Shown in pieces: positions 41,852 to 51,908 of a stretch of DNA of 64,000 nucleotides. Numbering within the stretch: position 1 is the first letter of the stretch; every line of letters begins with the position of its first letter. This DNA is from Bacteroidia bacterium (GTDB lineage: Bacteria; Bacteroidota; Bacteroidia; UKL13-3): the NCBI GenBank assembly GCA_023151275.1, contig JAKLJI010000007.1:1-64000 (forward strand), written 5' to 3'. The position numbers and the translations under genes are program-made. The notes below the pieces were generated by a model that was given only the letters and a program-made list of their open reading frames with translations, had not been told where the DNA came from and did no database searches.

Positions 41852-42485
41852 AAAATTTGTAAAATTTTTAGCGAGCACAAATTAGGTAATCAGTCTTTAG
41901 AATTTTTCAAGCCCAGGGTACCTTGTGTCCTGTCTATTCTAGTGCCAATCGTAAATAATTAAAAGTCATTTACTTGCAAAATATTAAATTGTCCTTATTT
42001 TGCTTAAACTTGAATAATTGCGACAATTTTATGATTTCGCGGATAATGGACAGCCGAATTAGTGATATTATTTAAGCTTCAATTGCAAATTTTTGCTTAA
42101 ACAATTTTTAATAACGCCTGTTATGCATGATTTTTCAAGAGCATCAACCCATTAAAAAAAACTTCAGATTAAGACGGTCAAATTCAAAAACTGGAACTCT
42201 TGAGAAGGTGGTTCTATTTAGAATTTCAATTGAAAGTTTTTTGAAGAATAGTAAGGCCGATGTTTGATACATGAAAAAGTTAAATCGGCGTACCAAAAAG
42301 CACTTGCAGGGATGTTTTCATTTGCTCTTAGATAAATCGTTAATGAGCCATTGTAACACGTAGTGCTAGTTTATTTACTCAGACCTGAGAATCTATTCAA
42401 GTTAGTATGAATAGACTTGGATCTAATCACGATTTGATTTCGACCTATAAGCAAAAAACAAGTAAGTCGTGAAAATGATAAAATA
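41852..42485. other. Intergenic region upstream of the large T9SS gene
   Basis: About 630 bases. The left end must hold the promoter of the large gene, but no exact TAnnTTTG with a correctly placed TTG was found. The remainder is AT-rich with no open frame of note and no clear repeat. Confidence 0.45.
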
Positions 42486-42513
42486 AAAAAAGCCACCCGA
42501 AGGTAGCTTTTTG
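42486..42513 (-). terminator. Terminator of tRNA-Lys
   Basis: Read on the minus strand, a short stem AGCTACC/GGTGGCT with a TTCG tetraloop is followed by a run of Ts. It lies 10 bases beyond the 3' end of the tRNA. Confidence 0.75.
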
Positions 42514-42522
42514 ATTTGTTTG

Positions 42523-42595
42523 TGATTCCGCTGGGACTCGAACCCAGGACCCCTACATTAAAAGTGTAATGCTCTACCAGCTGAGCTACGGAATC
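42523..42595 (-). tRNA. tRNA-Lys (anticodon TTT)
   Basis: A 73-base cloverleaf. The acceptor arms GATTCCG and CGGAATC pair fully, the D arm has AGCTCAGCTGGTAGAGC, the anticodon arm TACAC-TTTTAAT-GT has the loop CTTTTAA with anticodon TTT, and the T arm has GGTTCGAGTCC. The discriminator base is A, and CCA is not encoded. The U34 of this tRNA is a substrate for the MnmA enzyme encoded at 24572. Confidence 0.97.
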
Positions 42596-42722
42596 TTATT
42601 TTTTTGCCCTTTAGTTCGTTGCTGAAGGGGATGCAAAGGTAAGAAGCTTTTGCGCATTGTCAATACCTACCGCATCTTTTTTTTCTATTTTCTGTTCATG
42701 TGCTGAAAATCAGTGAAAAAAA

Positions 42723-43433
42723 TTAAGAATTAAATTTCGACTCCAATTCTTCGATGCTTAAAGCCTTGCTCAAATCGAAATCTCCAATTTTTGTTCTACA
42801 TAAACTTTCCAAATACGCACCTCCACCCAATTCTTTTCCTAAGTCGTGAGCCAGGGAACGGATATAGGTTCCTTTGCTGCAACGGATATGGAAATGTGCA
42901 ACAGGCCAATTTATATCGGTAATATCAAATCGTTCCACTAAAACCTTGCGGGCTTTCATTTCGGGTTCTGCGCCTTTCCTCGCGCTTGCATAGGCACGAA
43001 CACCATCAATCTTAATAGCAGAGTACTTGGGTGGAATTTGTTCGATTTCACCTAGGAATTTTTGGCTTGCTTCATTCAGCTGCTCCAAGCTTAATTCAGG
43101 CATAGGATAATGAGCATCTATTTCCGTTTCCTTGTCGAAACTGGGTCGGGTTGCCCCAAAATAGATTGAACCTGTATATTCTTTTGGTAGGCCCATGTAG
43201 GAATCAATGTTTTTGGTTTCTTTTCCCACACAAACAATCAATAAGCCAGTGGCAAGAGGATCTAAAGTTCCTGCATGACCAACTTTTACTTTGACTTTTT
43301 TGGTGTTTTGTTCAGGATATTGTCGCCTAAGTTGATGAATCAACATGCGTTTTAGCTTGTTGGTTACATCAAATGAAGTCCATTCCAATGGTTTATTTAC
43401 CAGCAGAACTTCAGGTTCAATAACAATGTCCAT
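42723..43433 (-). CDS. truB: tRNA pseudouridine(55) synthase
   Basis: The 236-residue enzyme that makes pseudouridine-55 in the T loop of tRNAs. It shows NKPLEWTSFDVTNKLK at the start and the catalytic motif GHAGTLDPLATGLL with D58, followed by KEYTGSIYFGATR and the RCSKGTYIRSLAHDLG segment. It lacks the C-terminal PUA domain, the usual short form in Bacteroidota. Its start overlaps the uppP stop by one base, in the phylum-typical order ftsX-DUF3098-uppP-truB. Confidence 0.95.
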   Translation of the reverse strand: MDIVIEPEVLLVNKPLEWTSFDVTNKLKRMLIHQLRRQYPEQNTKKVKVKVGHAGTLDPLATGLLIVCVGKETKNIDSYMGLPKEYTGSIYFGATRPSFDKETEIDAHYPMPELSLEQLNEASQKFLGEIEQIPPKYSAIKIDGVRAYASARKGAEPEMKARKVLVERFDITDINWPVAHFHIRCSKGTYIRSLAHDLGKELGGGAYLESLCRTKIGDFDLSKALSIEELESKFNS

Positions 43434-44221
43434 TAAACGATTTCGAGCTTAATTCCGGCGAAATAAAGTCCGAGAATGGCTAATCCAACCACAATGCGGT
43501 ACCAGCCAAAGATTTGGAATCCATGTTTAGTTAGAAAGCTTATGAAGCCTTTAATGGCCACCATGGCAACAATGAAAGCAACTACATTACCAACTACCAA
43601 AACAGGAATATTATCTTGAGTAAAACCATAATTGAGATGGTACTTGAGCATTTTGTAGGCTGTTGCAGCAAACATAGTTGGAACTGCTAAAAAGAATGAA
43701 AACTCAGCAGCAGCCTGCCTGTTTAGCTTTTGCGACAAGCCTCCGATAATGGTTGCTGCCGAACGGGAAACACCCGGAATCATGGCAATAACCTGAAAGA
43801 AGCCAATTATTAATGCTTTTTGCCAGGTAACTTCATCGTTTTTCTTTTCTTCACTTTCCAACCATTTATCAATAAACAACAGTACAATACCACCCAAAAC
43901 CAAACTTATGGCAACCACAATTACATTTTCGAGCATGGAATCAATAAAGTCGTTGGCTAGAAAACCGATAACTGCCGCAGGAATAAAAGCAACTGCCAAT
44001 TTCAAGTAAAAATCAAATGATTGAAAAAAGCGCTTCCAATACAATACAATTACGGAAAGAATCGCTCCAAATTGAATTGCAACCGTGAACATCTTTACAA
44101 ATTCATCGGAAGCAATACCTAATATTGAAGAGGCGATAATCATATGACCGGTTGATGAAACCGGCAGGTATTCTGTAATTCCCTCAACAATTGCGAGAAT
44201 TATGGCCTGAAAGAAATCCAT
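43433..44221 (-). CDS. uppP: Undecaprenyl-diphosphatase
   Basis: The 262-residue BacA/UppP membrane phosphatase that recycles the lipid carrier for peptidoglycan and surface glycans. The N-terminal [19 protein letters not shown] and the second catalytic loop [16 protein letters not shown] are the family signatures. Seven to eight membrane helices follow the usual pattern. It is 5 bases from DUF3098 and overlaps truB by one base. Confidence 0.97.
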   Translation of the reverse strand: MDFFQAIILAIVEGITEYLPVSSTGHMIIASSILGIASDEFVKMFTVAIQFGAILSVIVLYWKRFFQSFDFYLKLAVAFIPAAVIGFLANDFIDSMLENVIVVAISLVLGGIVLLFIDKWLESEEKKNDEVTWQKALIIGFFQVIAMIPGVSRSAATIIGGLSQKLNRQAAAEFSFFLAVPTMFAATAYKMLKYHLNYGFTQDNIPVLVVGNVVAFIVAMVAIKGFISFLTKHGFQIFGWYRIVVGLAILGLYFAGIKLEIV

Positions 44222-44226
44222 GGGAA

Positions 44227-44463
44227 TTAGGATTTACTTTTGCGCATGATGGCAAAAATACCAATTACAAATCCAGCTAAAACAACAATTGGAGCCAGGG
44301 TAAGGCGTCGGAAATCAAAAATATCTCCTTCAGAACCTGTCATCAGTGTAAATCCAACTATAATGGTTGCAACGGAAGCAATCATCAGGTAGTAATTCTC
44401 TTTTCCAAAAACGAATTGTTGAGGAGTTGAACTTTCTTTACGGGTCGATTTTTCTTTACTCAT
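44227..44463 (-). CDS. DUF3098 family membrane protein
   Basis: A 78-residue protein with a charged N-terminus ([11 protein letters not shown]), the conserved [27 protein letters not shown] and a second helix ([17 protein letters not shown]). The start is the second ATG, as the longer frame adds unlike residues. The family is always found between ftsX and uppP in Bacteroidota and is thought to act with the division or envelope machinery; its role is unknown. Confidence 0.85.
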   Translation of the reverse strand: MSKEKSTRKESSTPQQFVFGKENYYLMIASVATIIVGFTLMTGSEGDIFDFRRLTLAPIVVLAGFVIGIFAIMRKSKS

Positions 44464-44488
44464 GGGTGCAATATCTGTTTTTTGATAA

Positions 44489-45340
44489 TTAATACAAATC
44501 TTCAATTTTAGAGTTCAGGTACCTTTGGGTACTGGTAATGGTGCTTAATGCGCTCATTATTAATCCAATTGCCAAAAGCAGAATAAATAATTCAAGGTAG
44601 GCTAAGGGGTCGTTTAACAAAGCTGCATCTGGCAACCAGGCCGGTAAGCTGTTTAATAAGGTCATGATAATAACCATACAAATAAACCAACCAAAAAATC
44701 CGTTTCTGACAGATTGCCAAACAAATGGTTTCACTATAAACCAATTGGTTGCACCTACCAGTTGCATGGTTTTGATGGCAAACCTTTTGGCATAAAGGTT
44801 TAATTTTACTGTATTGTTAATCAATATCGCTGAGATTATCAGGAACAATAGAGAAATACCAAGTAGAATTAAACCCACCGAGCGCATGTTGTTATTTACA
44901 CGCTGAAACAAGTCACGTTCGTAGTTAATTTCATTAATTCCCTGCATCTGCCTAAGTACACCTTCCATTCTCTGAAGTTCAAGAGGAGCGGTAAAATTTT
45001 CTTTTAAGCGAATTTGAAAGGAAGGTTTCAGCGGGTTGAATCCTAAGAAGCTGGTGAAATCCTGGCCAATTTCCTGACTAAACTCAGCAGCTGCCTGTTC
45101 GCTGGAAACGTAACGGATTTCACGCGCAAAGCCCTTTTCTTCCACTTGCGATTTTATCCGGTTAATGTCTTCCTGTTTTAAACTTTCATCCACAAAAATC
45201 TGAACAATCATGTTCTCACGAACATAAGTTGCTAGTTTACTGGATTGAATGTACAAAATTCCAAATAGTCCAAGCATCAGGAGAACCATGGAAATACTGA
45301 GAACCGATGATAAATAGCTAACCTGTTTTTTACGCTTCAT
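44489..45340 (-). CDS. ftsX: Cell division ABC-type permease FtsX
   Basis: A 283-residue four-helix membrane protein. It starts MKRKKQVSYLSSVLSISMVLL (a TTG 48 bases upstream is possible but less likely), has the periplasmic loop with VQIFVDESLKQEDINRIK and FLGFNPLKPSFQIRLKE, then the FtsX permease part with AKRFAIKTMQLVGATNWFIVKPF. With FtsE it links division to peptidoglycan hydrolases; ftsE is not next to it here. It is divergent from leuS with a shared promoter region. Confidence 0.93.
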   Translation of the reverse strand: MKRKKQVSYLSSVLSISMVLLMLGLFGILYIQSSKLATYVRENMIVQIFVDESLKQEDINRIKSQVEEKGFAREIRYVSSEQAAAEFSQEIGQDFTSFLGFNPLKPSFQIRLKENFTAPLELQRMEGVLRQMQGINEINYERDLFQRVNNNMRSVGLILLGISLLFLIISAILINNTVKLNLYAKRFAIKTMQLVGATNWFIVKPFVWQSVRNGFFGWFICMVIIMTLLNSLPAWLPDAALLNDPLAYLELFILLLAIGLIMSALSTITSTQRYLNSKIEDLY

Positions 45341-45407
45341 ACTAGCCTGAATAGGCAACAAAAATAAGCCATAGTTGCGTTGTGACAATTCATTTTAGGC
45401 TCAGGGA

Positions 45408-45438
45408 TTGGAAAAGCCTCCACATGCGTCTATTTTTG
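45408..45438 (+). promoter_or_regulatory. Bacteroidota-type promoter of leuS
   Basis: TTG (45408-45410), 20 bases, then TATTTTTG (45431-45438) matches the TTG/TAnnTTTG consensus with good spacing. Transcription would start a few bases later, 10-15 bases before the leuS ATG at 45457, which supports that start over the longer frame. Confidence 0.6.
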
Positions 45439-45456
45439 CGGACTTACAAAACACTC

Positions 45457-48426
45457 ATGAGCAAAGAATACAGCCACCGCGATATCGAAAAGAAATGGCA
45501 GAAATACTGGATAGACAACCAAACGTATAAAACCAAAGAAGATAAGGAGCGTCCGAAATTCTATGTGCTTGATATGTTTCCATATCCAAGTGGTGCAGGT
45601 TTGCATGTTGGGCATCCGCTTGGATATATAGCTTCGGATATTTACAGCAGGTACAAGCGCTTGAAAGGATTTAATGTTTTGCATCCCATGGGCTATGATG
45701 CCTTTGGTTTACCGGCTGAACAATATGCAATTCAAACAGGTCAGCACCCGGCCATAACTACAAAAGAAAACATCAAGCGTTACCGCGAACAGCTCGATCA
45801 AATCGGATTTTGCTACGATTGGTCGAGAGAGGTAAAAACCTCGGACCCGGAATACTACAAATGGACTCAATGGATTTTCCTGAAATTGTTTCATTCCTGG
45901 TACAATCCCATTTCCCAAAAGGCGGAGTCCATTGAAACATTAATCAACCATTTGGAAAAAAATGGCTGTTCGGGAGCCGGAGATCAGTTTTTGTCGGGAA
46001 ATGTGGAGACAGAAATTCCAAAATTAGAACCTGGTGTTTGGAAAACATTGAGTGAAAAGGAACAACAGGATTTCTTGATGCATTTTCGTTTGGCCTATTT
46101 GGCTGAATCTTTTGTGAACTGGTGTCCAGCCTTGGGAACAGTTTTGGCCAACGATGAAGTGAAGGATGGAGTTAGTGAGCGTGGTGGTTATCCTGTTGAG
46201 CGCAAGTTGATGATGCAGTGGAGTCTGCGCATCACTGTTTATGCTGAGCGTTTGTTGAATGATTTGGACCAATTGGATTGGACCGAGTCATTAAAAGATT
46301 CTCAGCGCAATTGGATTGGAAAAAGTACGGGTGCGAGTGTTTTTTTTCCACTAAAAGACTCAACCAAAAAAATTGAAGTATTCACCACCCGTCCCGATAC
46401 CTTGTATGGCGTTTCGTATTTAACTCTTGCACCTGAACACGAATGGGTTGCTGAAATTACCAGCGCCGAACAAAAGCAGGCTGTTGAAGAGTACGTGGCC
46501 TTTGCCAAAAACAGGTCGGAACGTGAGCGAATGGCGGATGTGAAGAAGGTAAGTGGAGTATTTAGTGGGGCATTTGCTATTCATCCCTTAACCGGAAAAG
46601 AGATTCCGGTTTGGATAGGTGATTATGTTTTGGCTGGATATGGAACAGGTGCGGTAATGGCCGTTCCTGCCCATGATAGCAGGGATTTTGCCTTTGCGCG
46701 ACATTTTAATTTACCTATCCTGCAAGTAATTGAAACTCCCTCTTCCCACGATTTGAATGAAGCTTCCTGGGATGAAAAATCGGGCAAACTCATTAACTCC
46801 GATTTCTTGAATGGCCTAGAAGTAAAAGAAGCCATTTCGGCCATGATTCACCATTTGGAAGCAAAAGGTTTCGGCAAAGGAAAAACCAATTACCGCTTGA
46901 GAGATGCCATTTTTGGCAGACAAAGGTATTGGGGAGAACCGATTCCTATCTATTACAAAGATGGAATTGCCTGCCCGTTGAAGGAAGAAGAATTGCCATT
47001 GCTTTTGCCGGAAATTGATAAGTATTTACCAACCGAAACCGGAGAGCCGCCATTGGGACGTGCAAAGGATTGGAAGTACCAAGGAAAATACGAATATGAA
47101 TTGAGTACCATGCCAGGTTGGGCCGGCAGTTCCTGGTATTTTTTGAGGTACATGGATCCAGGAAATCCAACTGCATTAGCATCCGAAGAAGCCTTGAAAT
47201 ATTGGCAACAGGTTGATTTGTATTTAGGAGGAAGTGAGCATGCCACAGGACATTTGTTGTATGTTCGTTTCTGGACTAAGTTTTTATTTGATTTGGGTTT
47301 GATTCCAGTTAACGAACCGGCAAAAAAGCTCATTAACCAGGGAATGATTCAAGGGATGTCGGAGAAGTTGAAAAAGTTGGAACCAAGTCGTTCAAAGCTG
47401 TACAATGTGGTAGGACAAACCAATGAAAAAGGAGACCTGGTGGATAGTTACTATGAACTTTTAATTGACGGAAAGCAATACAAGTTTAGCTCAAGACCTT
47501 CTGATTTGTTTATTAGTGAGAATGCTTTGCACTATTTTGAATCGGAAAAGCCTGAATTTACAGCTTCCAATGTCGATATCAGTTTTGTTGAAAAGGCTGT
47601 GGTTAATGTCCCTGGTTTCAGCCAAGCCCATCATTATGAGAATGCGATATTTTTAACAGCGGGTGGATTTTGGTACAAGGGCGATTTCACCTCGTTTGGT
47701 AATGGCCAAAGCGAGGAAATGATTAGTTACCAAGAGGTAGAAAAAATGTCCAAATCCAAGTACAATGTGGTAACACCAGATTCCATTGTGGACCATTACG
47801 GTGCTGATACCCTTCGCTTGTATGAGATGTTTTTGGGTCCATTGGAGCAAAGCAAACCTTGGAGCACACAAGGAATTGAAGGAGTTCATCGCTTCTTAAA
47901 ACGCTTGTGGCGTTTATTTTACGATGCCGATGGAAATTGGATTGTAAACGACAATCAACCCGAAAAAGCAGAACTGAAGAGTTTGCATAAAACCATTCGT
48001 AAAGTAGGCGAGGACATTGAGAATTTCTCCTTCAACACTTCGGTAAGTACATTCATGATTTGCGTGAATGAATTGATGGATTTGAAATGCAACAAACGCG
48101 CTATTCTGAAAGATTTGGTTGTTGTTGTTTCTCCTTATGCGCCACATATTGCAGAAGAATTGTGGCAGGCTTTGGGTGAGCAAGGAAGTGTTACCGAAGC
48201 AAACTTCCCGGTTTTTAATCCTGAGTTTTTGGTGGAAGACAGTTTCAGTTATCCTATATCAATAAACGGTAAACACCGCACCAATATTGAGTTTAGCTTG
48301 AATGCCGACCCAAAAGAAGTGGAAAAAACAGTGTTAAAGGATGAGATTGTTATCAAATGGCTTGAAGGAAAAGCACCTAAGAAGGTGATATTTGTAAAAG
48401 GCAAAATTGTAAATGTGGTAATTTAG
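45457..48426 (+). CDS. leuS: Leucyl-tRNA synthetase
   Basis: A 989-residue class I synthetase charging tRNA-Leu. It begins [18 protein letters not shown], with the HIGH-like motif [14 protein letters not shown] near residue 45, the CP1 editing domain with AVPAHDSRD, a long Bacteroidota-type insert of about 100 residues before the KMSKS loop (KMSKS at 763-767 in EKMSKSKYN), the [13 protein letters not shown] anticodon-binding start and a C-terminal ubiquitin-like part (HRTNIEFSL). The start is the ATG 12 or so bases after the promoter. All catalytic segments are present. Confidence 0.97.
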   Translation: MSKEYSHRDIEKKWQKYWIDNQTYKTKEDKERPKFYVLDMFPYPSGAGLHVGHPLGYIASDIYSRYKRLKGFNVLHPMGYDAFGLPAEQYAIQTGQHPAITTKENIKRYREQLDQIGFCYDWSREVKTSDPEYYKWTQWIFLKLFHSWYNPISQKAESIETLINHLEKNGCSGAGDQFLSGNVETEIPKLEPGVWKTLSEKEQQDFLMHFRLAYLAESFVNWCPALGTVLANDEVKDGVSERGGYPVERKLMMQWSLRITVYAERLLNDLDQLDWTESLKDSQRNWIGKSTGASVFFPLKDSTKKIEVFTTRPDTLYGVSYLTLAPEHEWVAEITSAEQKQAVEEYVAFAKNRSERERMADVKKVSGVFSGAFAIHPLTGKEIPVWIGDYVLAGYGTGAVMAVPAHDSRDFAFARHFNLPILQVIETPSSHDLNEASWDEKSGKLINSDFLNGLEVKEAISAMIHHLEAKGFGKGKTNYRLRDAIFGRQRYWGEPIPIYYKDGIACPLKEEELPLLLPEIDKYLPTETGEPPLGRAKDWKYQGKYEYELSTMPGWAGSSWYFLRYMDPGNPTALASEEALKYWQQVDLYLGGSEHATGHLLYVRFWTKFLFDLGLIPVNEPAKKLINQGMIQGMSEKLKKLEPSRSKLYNVVGQTNEKGDLVDSYYELLIDGKQYKFSSRPSDLFISENALHYFESEKPEFTASNVDISFVEKAVVNVPGFSQAHHYENAIFLTAGGFWYKGDFTSFGNGQSEEMISYQEVEKMSKSKYNVVTPDSIVDHYGADTLRLYEMFLGPLEQSKPWSTQGIEGVHRFLKRLWRLFYDADGNWIVNDNQPEKAELKSLHKTIRKVGEDIENFSFNTSVSTFMICVNELMDLKCNKRAILKDLVVVVSPYAPHIAEELWQALGEQGSVTEANFPVFNPEFLVEDSFSYPISINGKHRTNIEFSLNADPKEVEKTVLKDEIVIKWLEGKAPKKVIFVKGKIVNVVI

Positions 48427-48429
48427 TGG

Positions 48430-48900
48430 GAAACTATGGCTATGGCTTTTGGCGATAGCTTGGGATTCGTAAACGATTTAAAGGGCTGGGCTTTTTGCTT
48501 TTGGCCATTTGCCATTGGCTTTGGGTTCGTAAACGATTTAAATTGGTAGGCTATGGCTATTGGCTATGGCATTAGATTCGTAAGTGATTTAAATGGCTGG
48601 GCCTTTTGCTTTTGGCAATTTGCCATTGGCTTTGGGTTCGTAAACGATTTAGATTGGTAGACTATGGCTATTGGCTATAGCTATAGCATTGGATTCGTTG
48701 GCGATTTAAAGGTCTGGGCCATTTGCTAATTTTGCCCGCCTACGACGGATTGTCTAAGCTACGGCTGATTTTAACCCCGCAAGGGGTGAAATTATTGTAG
48801 AAAGAGGCCGTCAAAATGGATGTAAGTTTCAACCCCCAAAGGGGTGGCATTATTGCAGCTATGGCTATTGGCGATAGCTATGGCATTGGTTTAGAAAACG
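48430..48900. repeat. Alternating 58-60-bp tandem repeat
   Basis: The phrase (G)GATTCGTAAACGATTTAAA, with variants, recurs at about 48463, 48524, 48574, 48634 and 48692 and again at 48889. The stretch before it alternates between a CTATGGCTATTGGCTATGGC type and a TTGCTTTTGGCCATTTGCCATTGGC type, so the higher-order period is about 115 bp. The same GGCTATGGC phrase occurs at 35732-35868. No spacer structure like CRISPR is present. Confidence 0.75.
48770..48858. repeat. Two REP-like hairpins (CCCC...GGGGTG-ATTATTG)
   Basis: TAACCCCGCAAGGGGTGAAATTATTG (48774-48799) and CAACCCCCAAAGGGGTGGCATTATTG (48829-48854) share the layout CCCC-loop-GGGGTG-nnATTATTG. They are recalled as a dispersed palindromic repeat of Bacteroidota, possibly moved by REP-associated transposases; identity unchecked. 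Confidence 0.6.
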
Positions 48901-48960
48901 ATTTAAAGGGCTGGGGTTTTCCGCCTATGGCGGATTGGCAATCTTACCCTAGGGATTTCA

Positions 48961-49003
48961 AAAAAACAGCGCAATCCGAAATGACGGATTGCGCTGTTTT
49001 TTT
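48961..49003. terminator. Strong bidirectional terminator
   Basis: Arms AAACAGCGCAATCC and GGATTGCGCTGTTT with loop GAAATGAC, flanked by A and T runs. It separates leuS and the repeat region from the convergent CBS-like gene. Confidence 0.9.
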
Positions 49004-49022
49004 GAATTAGACTAATGCTTTC

Positions 49023-50384
49023 TTAAGCAATGGCTTCAATTAAATCCTGGCGGGTAATGATATGTACATCGCCCATCAGGTCTTTAACCAATACACCGGC
49101 ATTTTCTTTGGTAATTAACCTGCTTACTTCTTCCATTGAGGCATCCGGACTTACAAATGGGAAACTTGGCGACATCAAGGTTGAAACCGGTTTTGATTTC
49201 ACTTCCTGTGTTTCCAATAAGGCATTAAATAAGATTGTATCGTTCAATGAGCCTACAAATTCACCCTTTTCGTTTACCACAGGCACTTGAGAAATAAAAT
49301 ACTTTCTCATGATTCTGCTTGCCGCATCAATGGTATCGGTATCTTTTACTGTTACCAGTTTCAAGTGTTTATGGGAGTCAATTAGGTTGATAGCTTTGGT
49401 TTGTTCATTGGATAGGAATCCGCGGTCGCGCATCCAATCGTCGTTGAACATTTTGCCCATGTAACGGGTGCCATGGTCGTGGAAAATCACAACCACCACA
49501 TCGTCCTTTTTAAACATGTGACGCATCTGAATCAAACCGGCAATTGCAGCTCCTGCTGAGTTACCAACAAAAATGCCTTCTTCTCTTGGAATACGGCGTG
49601 TAAAAATGGCCGCATCTTTATCGGTTACTTTTTCAAAATGGTCGATTATACTGAAATCTACGTTTTGAGGAAGGAAATCCTCTCCAATTCCTTCGGTGAT
49701 GTAGGGGTAAATTTCATTCTTATCAAACTCGCCGGTCTCTTTGTATTTTTTGAAAACAGAGCCGTAAGTATCAATGCCTAATACTTTAATGTTTGGGTTC
49801 TTTTCCTTGAGGTATTTTCCAGTTCCGCAAATGGTTCCTCCGGTTCCAACACCAACCACCAAATGGGTGATTTTACCTTCGGTTTGTTCCCAAATTTCAG
49901 GACCGGTGCTTTCGTAATGGGCCTTGGAATTGGATAGGTTATCGTATTGATTGGGCTTCCAGGAATTTGGAATCTCGCGTTCTAGGCGACTTGAAACCGA
50001 ATAATAGGAGCGGGGATCTTCCGGGTCAACATCGGTTGGACAAACAATTACTTCTGCGCCAAATGCTTTCAAAGCATCTACCTTTTCTTTGCTTTGCTTG
50101 TCGGTTGTGGTAAAAATGCAACGATATCCTTTAATAACTGCGGCAATGGCCAGACCCATACCGGTATTTCCGCTGGTTCCTTCAATAATGGTATAACCCG
50201 GTTTTAAACGCCCATCCTTTTCAGCATCTTCAATCATTTTTAGCGCCATACGGTCTTTGATTGAATTGCCGGGATTAAAGGTTTCTACCTTAGCAAGAAC
50301 GGTACAAGGAAGTTCACGCGTAATTTTATTCAGTTGAACCAAGGGGGTATTGCCTATGGTTTCAAGGATATTCTTATTCCACAT
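49023..50384 (-). CDS. Cystathionine beta-synthase-like PLP enzyme with CBS domains
   Basis: A 453-residue enzyme. The PLP fold has the lysine in NPGNSIKDRMALKM (K43), the phosphate-binding SGNTG loop in EGTSGNTGMGL and GVGTGGTICGTGKYL; the C-terminal third has two CBS domains (VKDTDTIDAASRIMRKY and VSTLMSPSFPFVSPDA), which bind adenosine ligands in relatives. This domain order is that of cystathionine beta-synthase, which joins serine and homocysteine, but such proteins in Bacteroidota can act as cysteine synthases. The C-terminus is complete. It is followed by a terminator on its 3' side. Confidence 0.85.
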   Translation of the reverse strand: MWNKNILETIGNTPLVQLNKITRELPCTVLAKVETFNPGNSIKDRMALKMIEDAEKDGRLKPGYTIIEGTSGNTGMGLAIAAVIKGYRCIFTTTDKQSKEKVDALKAFGAEVIVCPTDVDPEDPRSYYSVSSRLEREIPNSWKPNQYDNLSNSKAHYESTGPEIWEQTEGKITHLVVGVGTGGTICGTGKYLKEKNPNIKVLGIDTYGSVFKKYKETGEFDKNEIYPYITEGIGEDFLPQNVDFSIIDHFEKVTDKDAAIFTRRIPREEGIFVGNSAGAAIAGLIQMRHMFKKDDVVVVIFHDHGTRYMGKMFNDDWMRDRGFLSNEQTKAINLIDSHKHLKLVTVKDTDTIDAASRIMRKYFISQVPVVNEKGEFVGSLNDTILFNALLETQEVKSKPVSTLMSPSFPFVSPDASMEEVSRLITKENAGVLVKDLMGDVHIITRQDLIEAIA

Positions 50385-50463
50385 ACCGCGAAGGTAGCTA
50401 CTTGCTACCCAAATTCGGAATTCTAGTTCTGATAAATGGTTTTTTAGACTGATTAAAGAGGAA

Positions 50464-51804
50464 TTACCTCATGCCAAGTAATTCAGGGAAAGGGATATTC
50501 AGGCTTACAATATAGGCAACCAAGGTGATTGCCGAATAAAGCAAAAACTCTCCAATTGGCGTGTATTTGCGAACGTCAACCCCTTGCATTTTGCAGTAAA
50601 TAGCAAGCATGATTTTCTCGATAAGATAGGCGATAACCGTTGCATAGGCTATTCCTTTGATGCCCATACCAAGTTTCACAAACCAAAGCGATAAGATTAA
50701 ATTGATGATGAGGTAATTGGTTGAAACCAGGTAAAATACGCGGTTCTTCATCAAACCCATAATAACCGTTTGGGGGAACAACATGCGTGAGATAATCAAC
50801 AACAGGTAAATATTGAATACCTCATAACCCGCTTCTAAATCCTTATTGTAAGCTAATTGGAAAAGGTATTTGCTTGTGAAAATCAACAATATTGTACCGG
50901 GAAATAGCCAGCGCATTAGGTTTCTGGATGATGCCTTGAGTTTGGCTAGTCCATCTTCAAGCTTACCTTCTTTGTTGAAGTTGGCAATTTCTCCGCTGTA
51001 AATATTACTCAATGAATTGGCAAGTATCAAAAAAATAGGCAGCTCCTTTGAGGCATACCTAAAAACGGCAAACTCATGTGGTGTAAAGTAGTGGTCTACA
51101 ATGAAGCCATTGATGTAATCCATGCTGCCGGCCAACAAAATGGAGAACATAAACGGAATTACTTTCACCATAAATTCTCCAATCAAGCGCGTATGAATGG
51201 AAATGGTGGAATACTTCATCAACAAAATGATGGTATAATTGAATTTTATCAAAGCCAATATTAACCACATATTGATGGCCAAATTCAAGCTGTATTCCAA
51301 GTAAATGGGTAAGCAAAGAAGAAGTATTTGAGCAATAAAAGTTATCACTCCCCAGATAATTAGCGACCTGTATTTTCCTTTCAAGTAGAAAATAAAATCA
51401 GCCAGGTAGGAGGGCGTATTCAGAAAAACCACCACCGAAAACATCTGAAACAAATCCATGTCTTTGGGGTGATAAAGTCCGATAATGTAAGTCGCAATTC
51501 CACCAAACATGCTGAACACTGTGAGCAATACAAAGGCATTGAAGAGAATGCGACGTTGCTTTTCTTCATCACTGCCATTGAAAAATGGAATGAGTGTATT
51601 GGTGATACTTGATGTCCAAAACCAGGTTACAGTACCGCTCACCAAAAGCAGCAATTCGTAGCGACTGATAATTCCGGTTCCGTAGCCACCGCGTGCGTAG
51701 GTAATTTTGGCTAGCAGAATTGAAATCAGAAAAAATGCCCCAAACCGCAGAAATTGGTAAATCTGCAAGCTGTTGTATTTTGTCAGAGTAAAATTCCGTA
51801 GCAT
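50464..51804 (-). CDS. Polysaccharide-type flippase (Wzx/MOP family)
   Basis: A 446-residue membrane protein with about 12 predicted helices, for example FGAFFLISILLAKITYARG, ILFNAFVLLTVFSMFGGI and IIWGVITFIAQILLLCLPIYL. The overall pattern and the short loops, with the conserved early segment YGTGIISRYELLLLV, fit the lipid-linked oligosaccharide flippases of the MOP superfamily. No glycosyltransferase genes are adjacent, so the glycan is not identified. Export of a surface glycan precursor is the likely job. Confidence 0.7.
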   Translation of the reverse strand: MLRNFTLTKYNSLQIYQFLRFGAFFLISILLAKITYARGGYGTGIISRYELLLLVSGTVTWFWTSSITNTLIPFFNGSDEEKQRRILFNAFVLLTVFSMFGGIATYIIGLYHPKDMDLFQMFSVVVFLNTPSYLADFIFYLKGKYRSLIIWGVITFIAQILLLCLPIYLEYSLNLAINMWLILALIKFNYTIILLMKYSTISIHTRLIGEFMVKVIPFMFSILLAGSMDYINGFIVDHYFTPHEFAVFRYASKELPIFLILANSLSNIYSGEIANFNKEGKLEDGLAKLKASSRNLMRWLFPGTILLIFTSKYLFQLAYNKDLEAGYEVFNIYLLLIISRMLFPQTVIMGLMKNRVFYLVSTNYLIINLILSLWFVKLGMGIKGIAYATVIAYLIEKIMLAIYCKMQGVDVRKYTPIGEFLLYSAITLVAYIVSLNIPFPELLGMR

Positions 51805-51908
51805 GGGTAATTTTTGGCGGCAGCCAAGATAGGAAAAAGAAGAAACTGCAAACCAATCAAAATCATCCGGTTTGGATTGATTTTTTAAGTGGATTGAGGG
51901 AGTGGAAT

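Larger units (their letters stand above)
48427..49022. other. Repeat-rich intergenic region after leuS
   Basis: About 600 bases with no supported gene. It has a tandem array of about 58-60-bp units, two REP-like CCCC...GGGG hairpins and a strong terminator at the right end, each listed separately. A short plus-strand frame through the repeats is regarded as chance. Confidence 0.75.

Noticed and set aside
48816-49010. 64-residue frame after leuS
   Set aside because: It consists of REP-like and tandem-repeat sequence and runs into the terminator hairpin.
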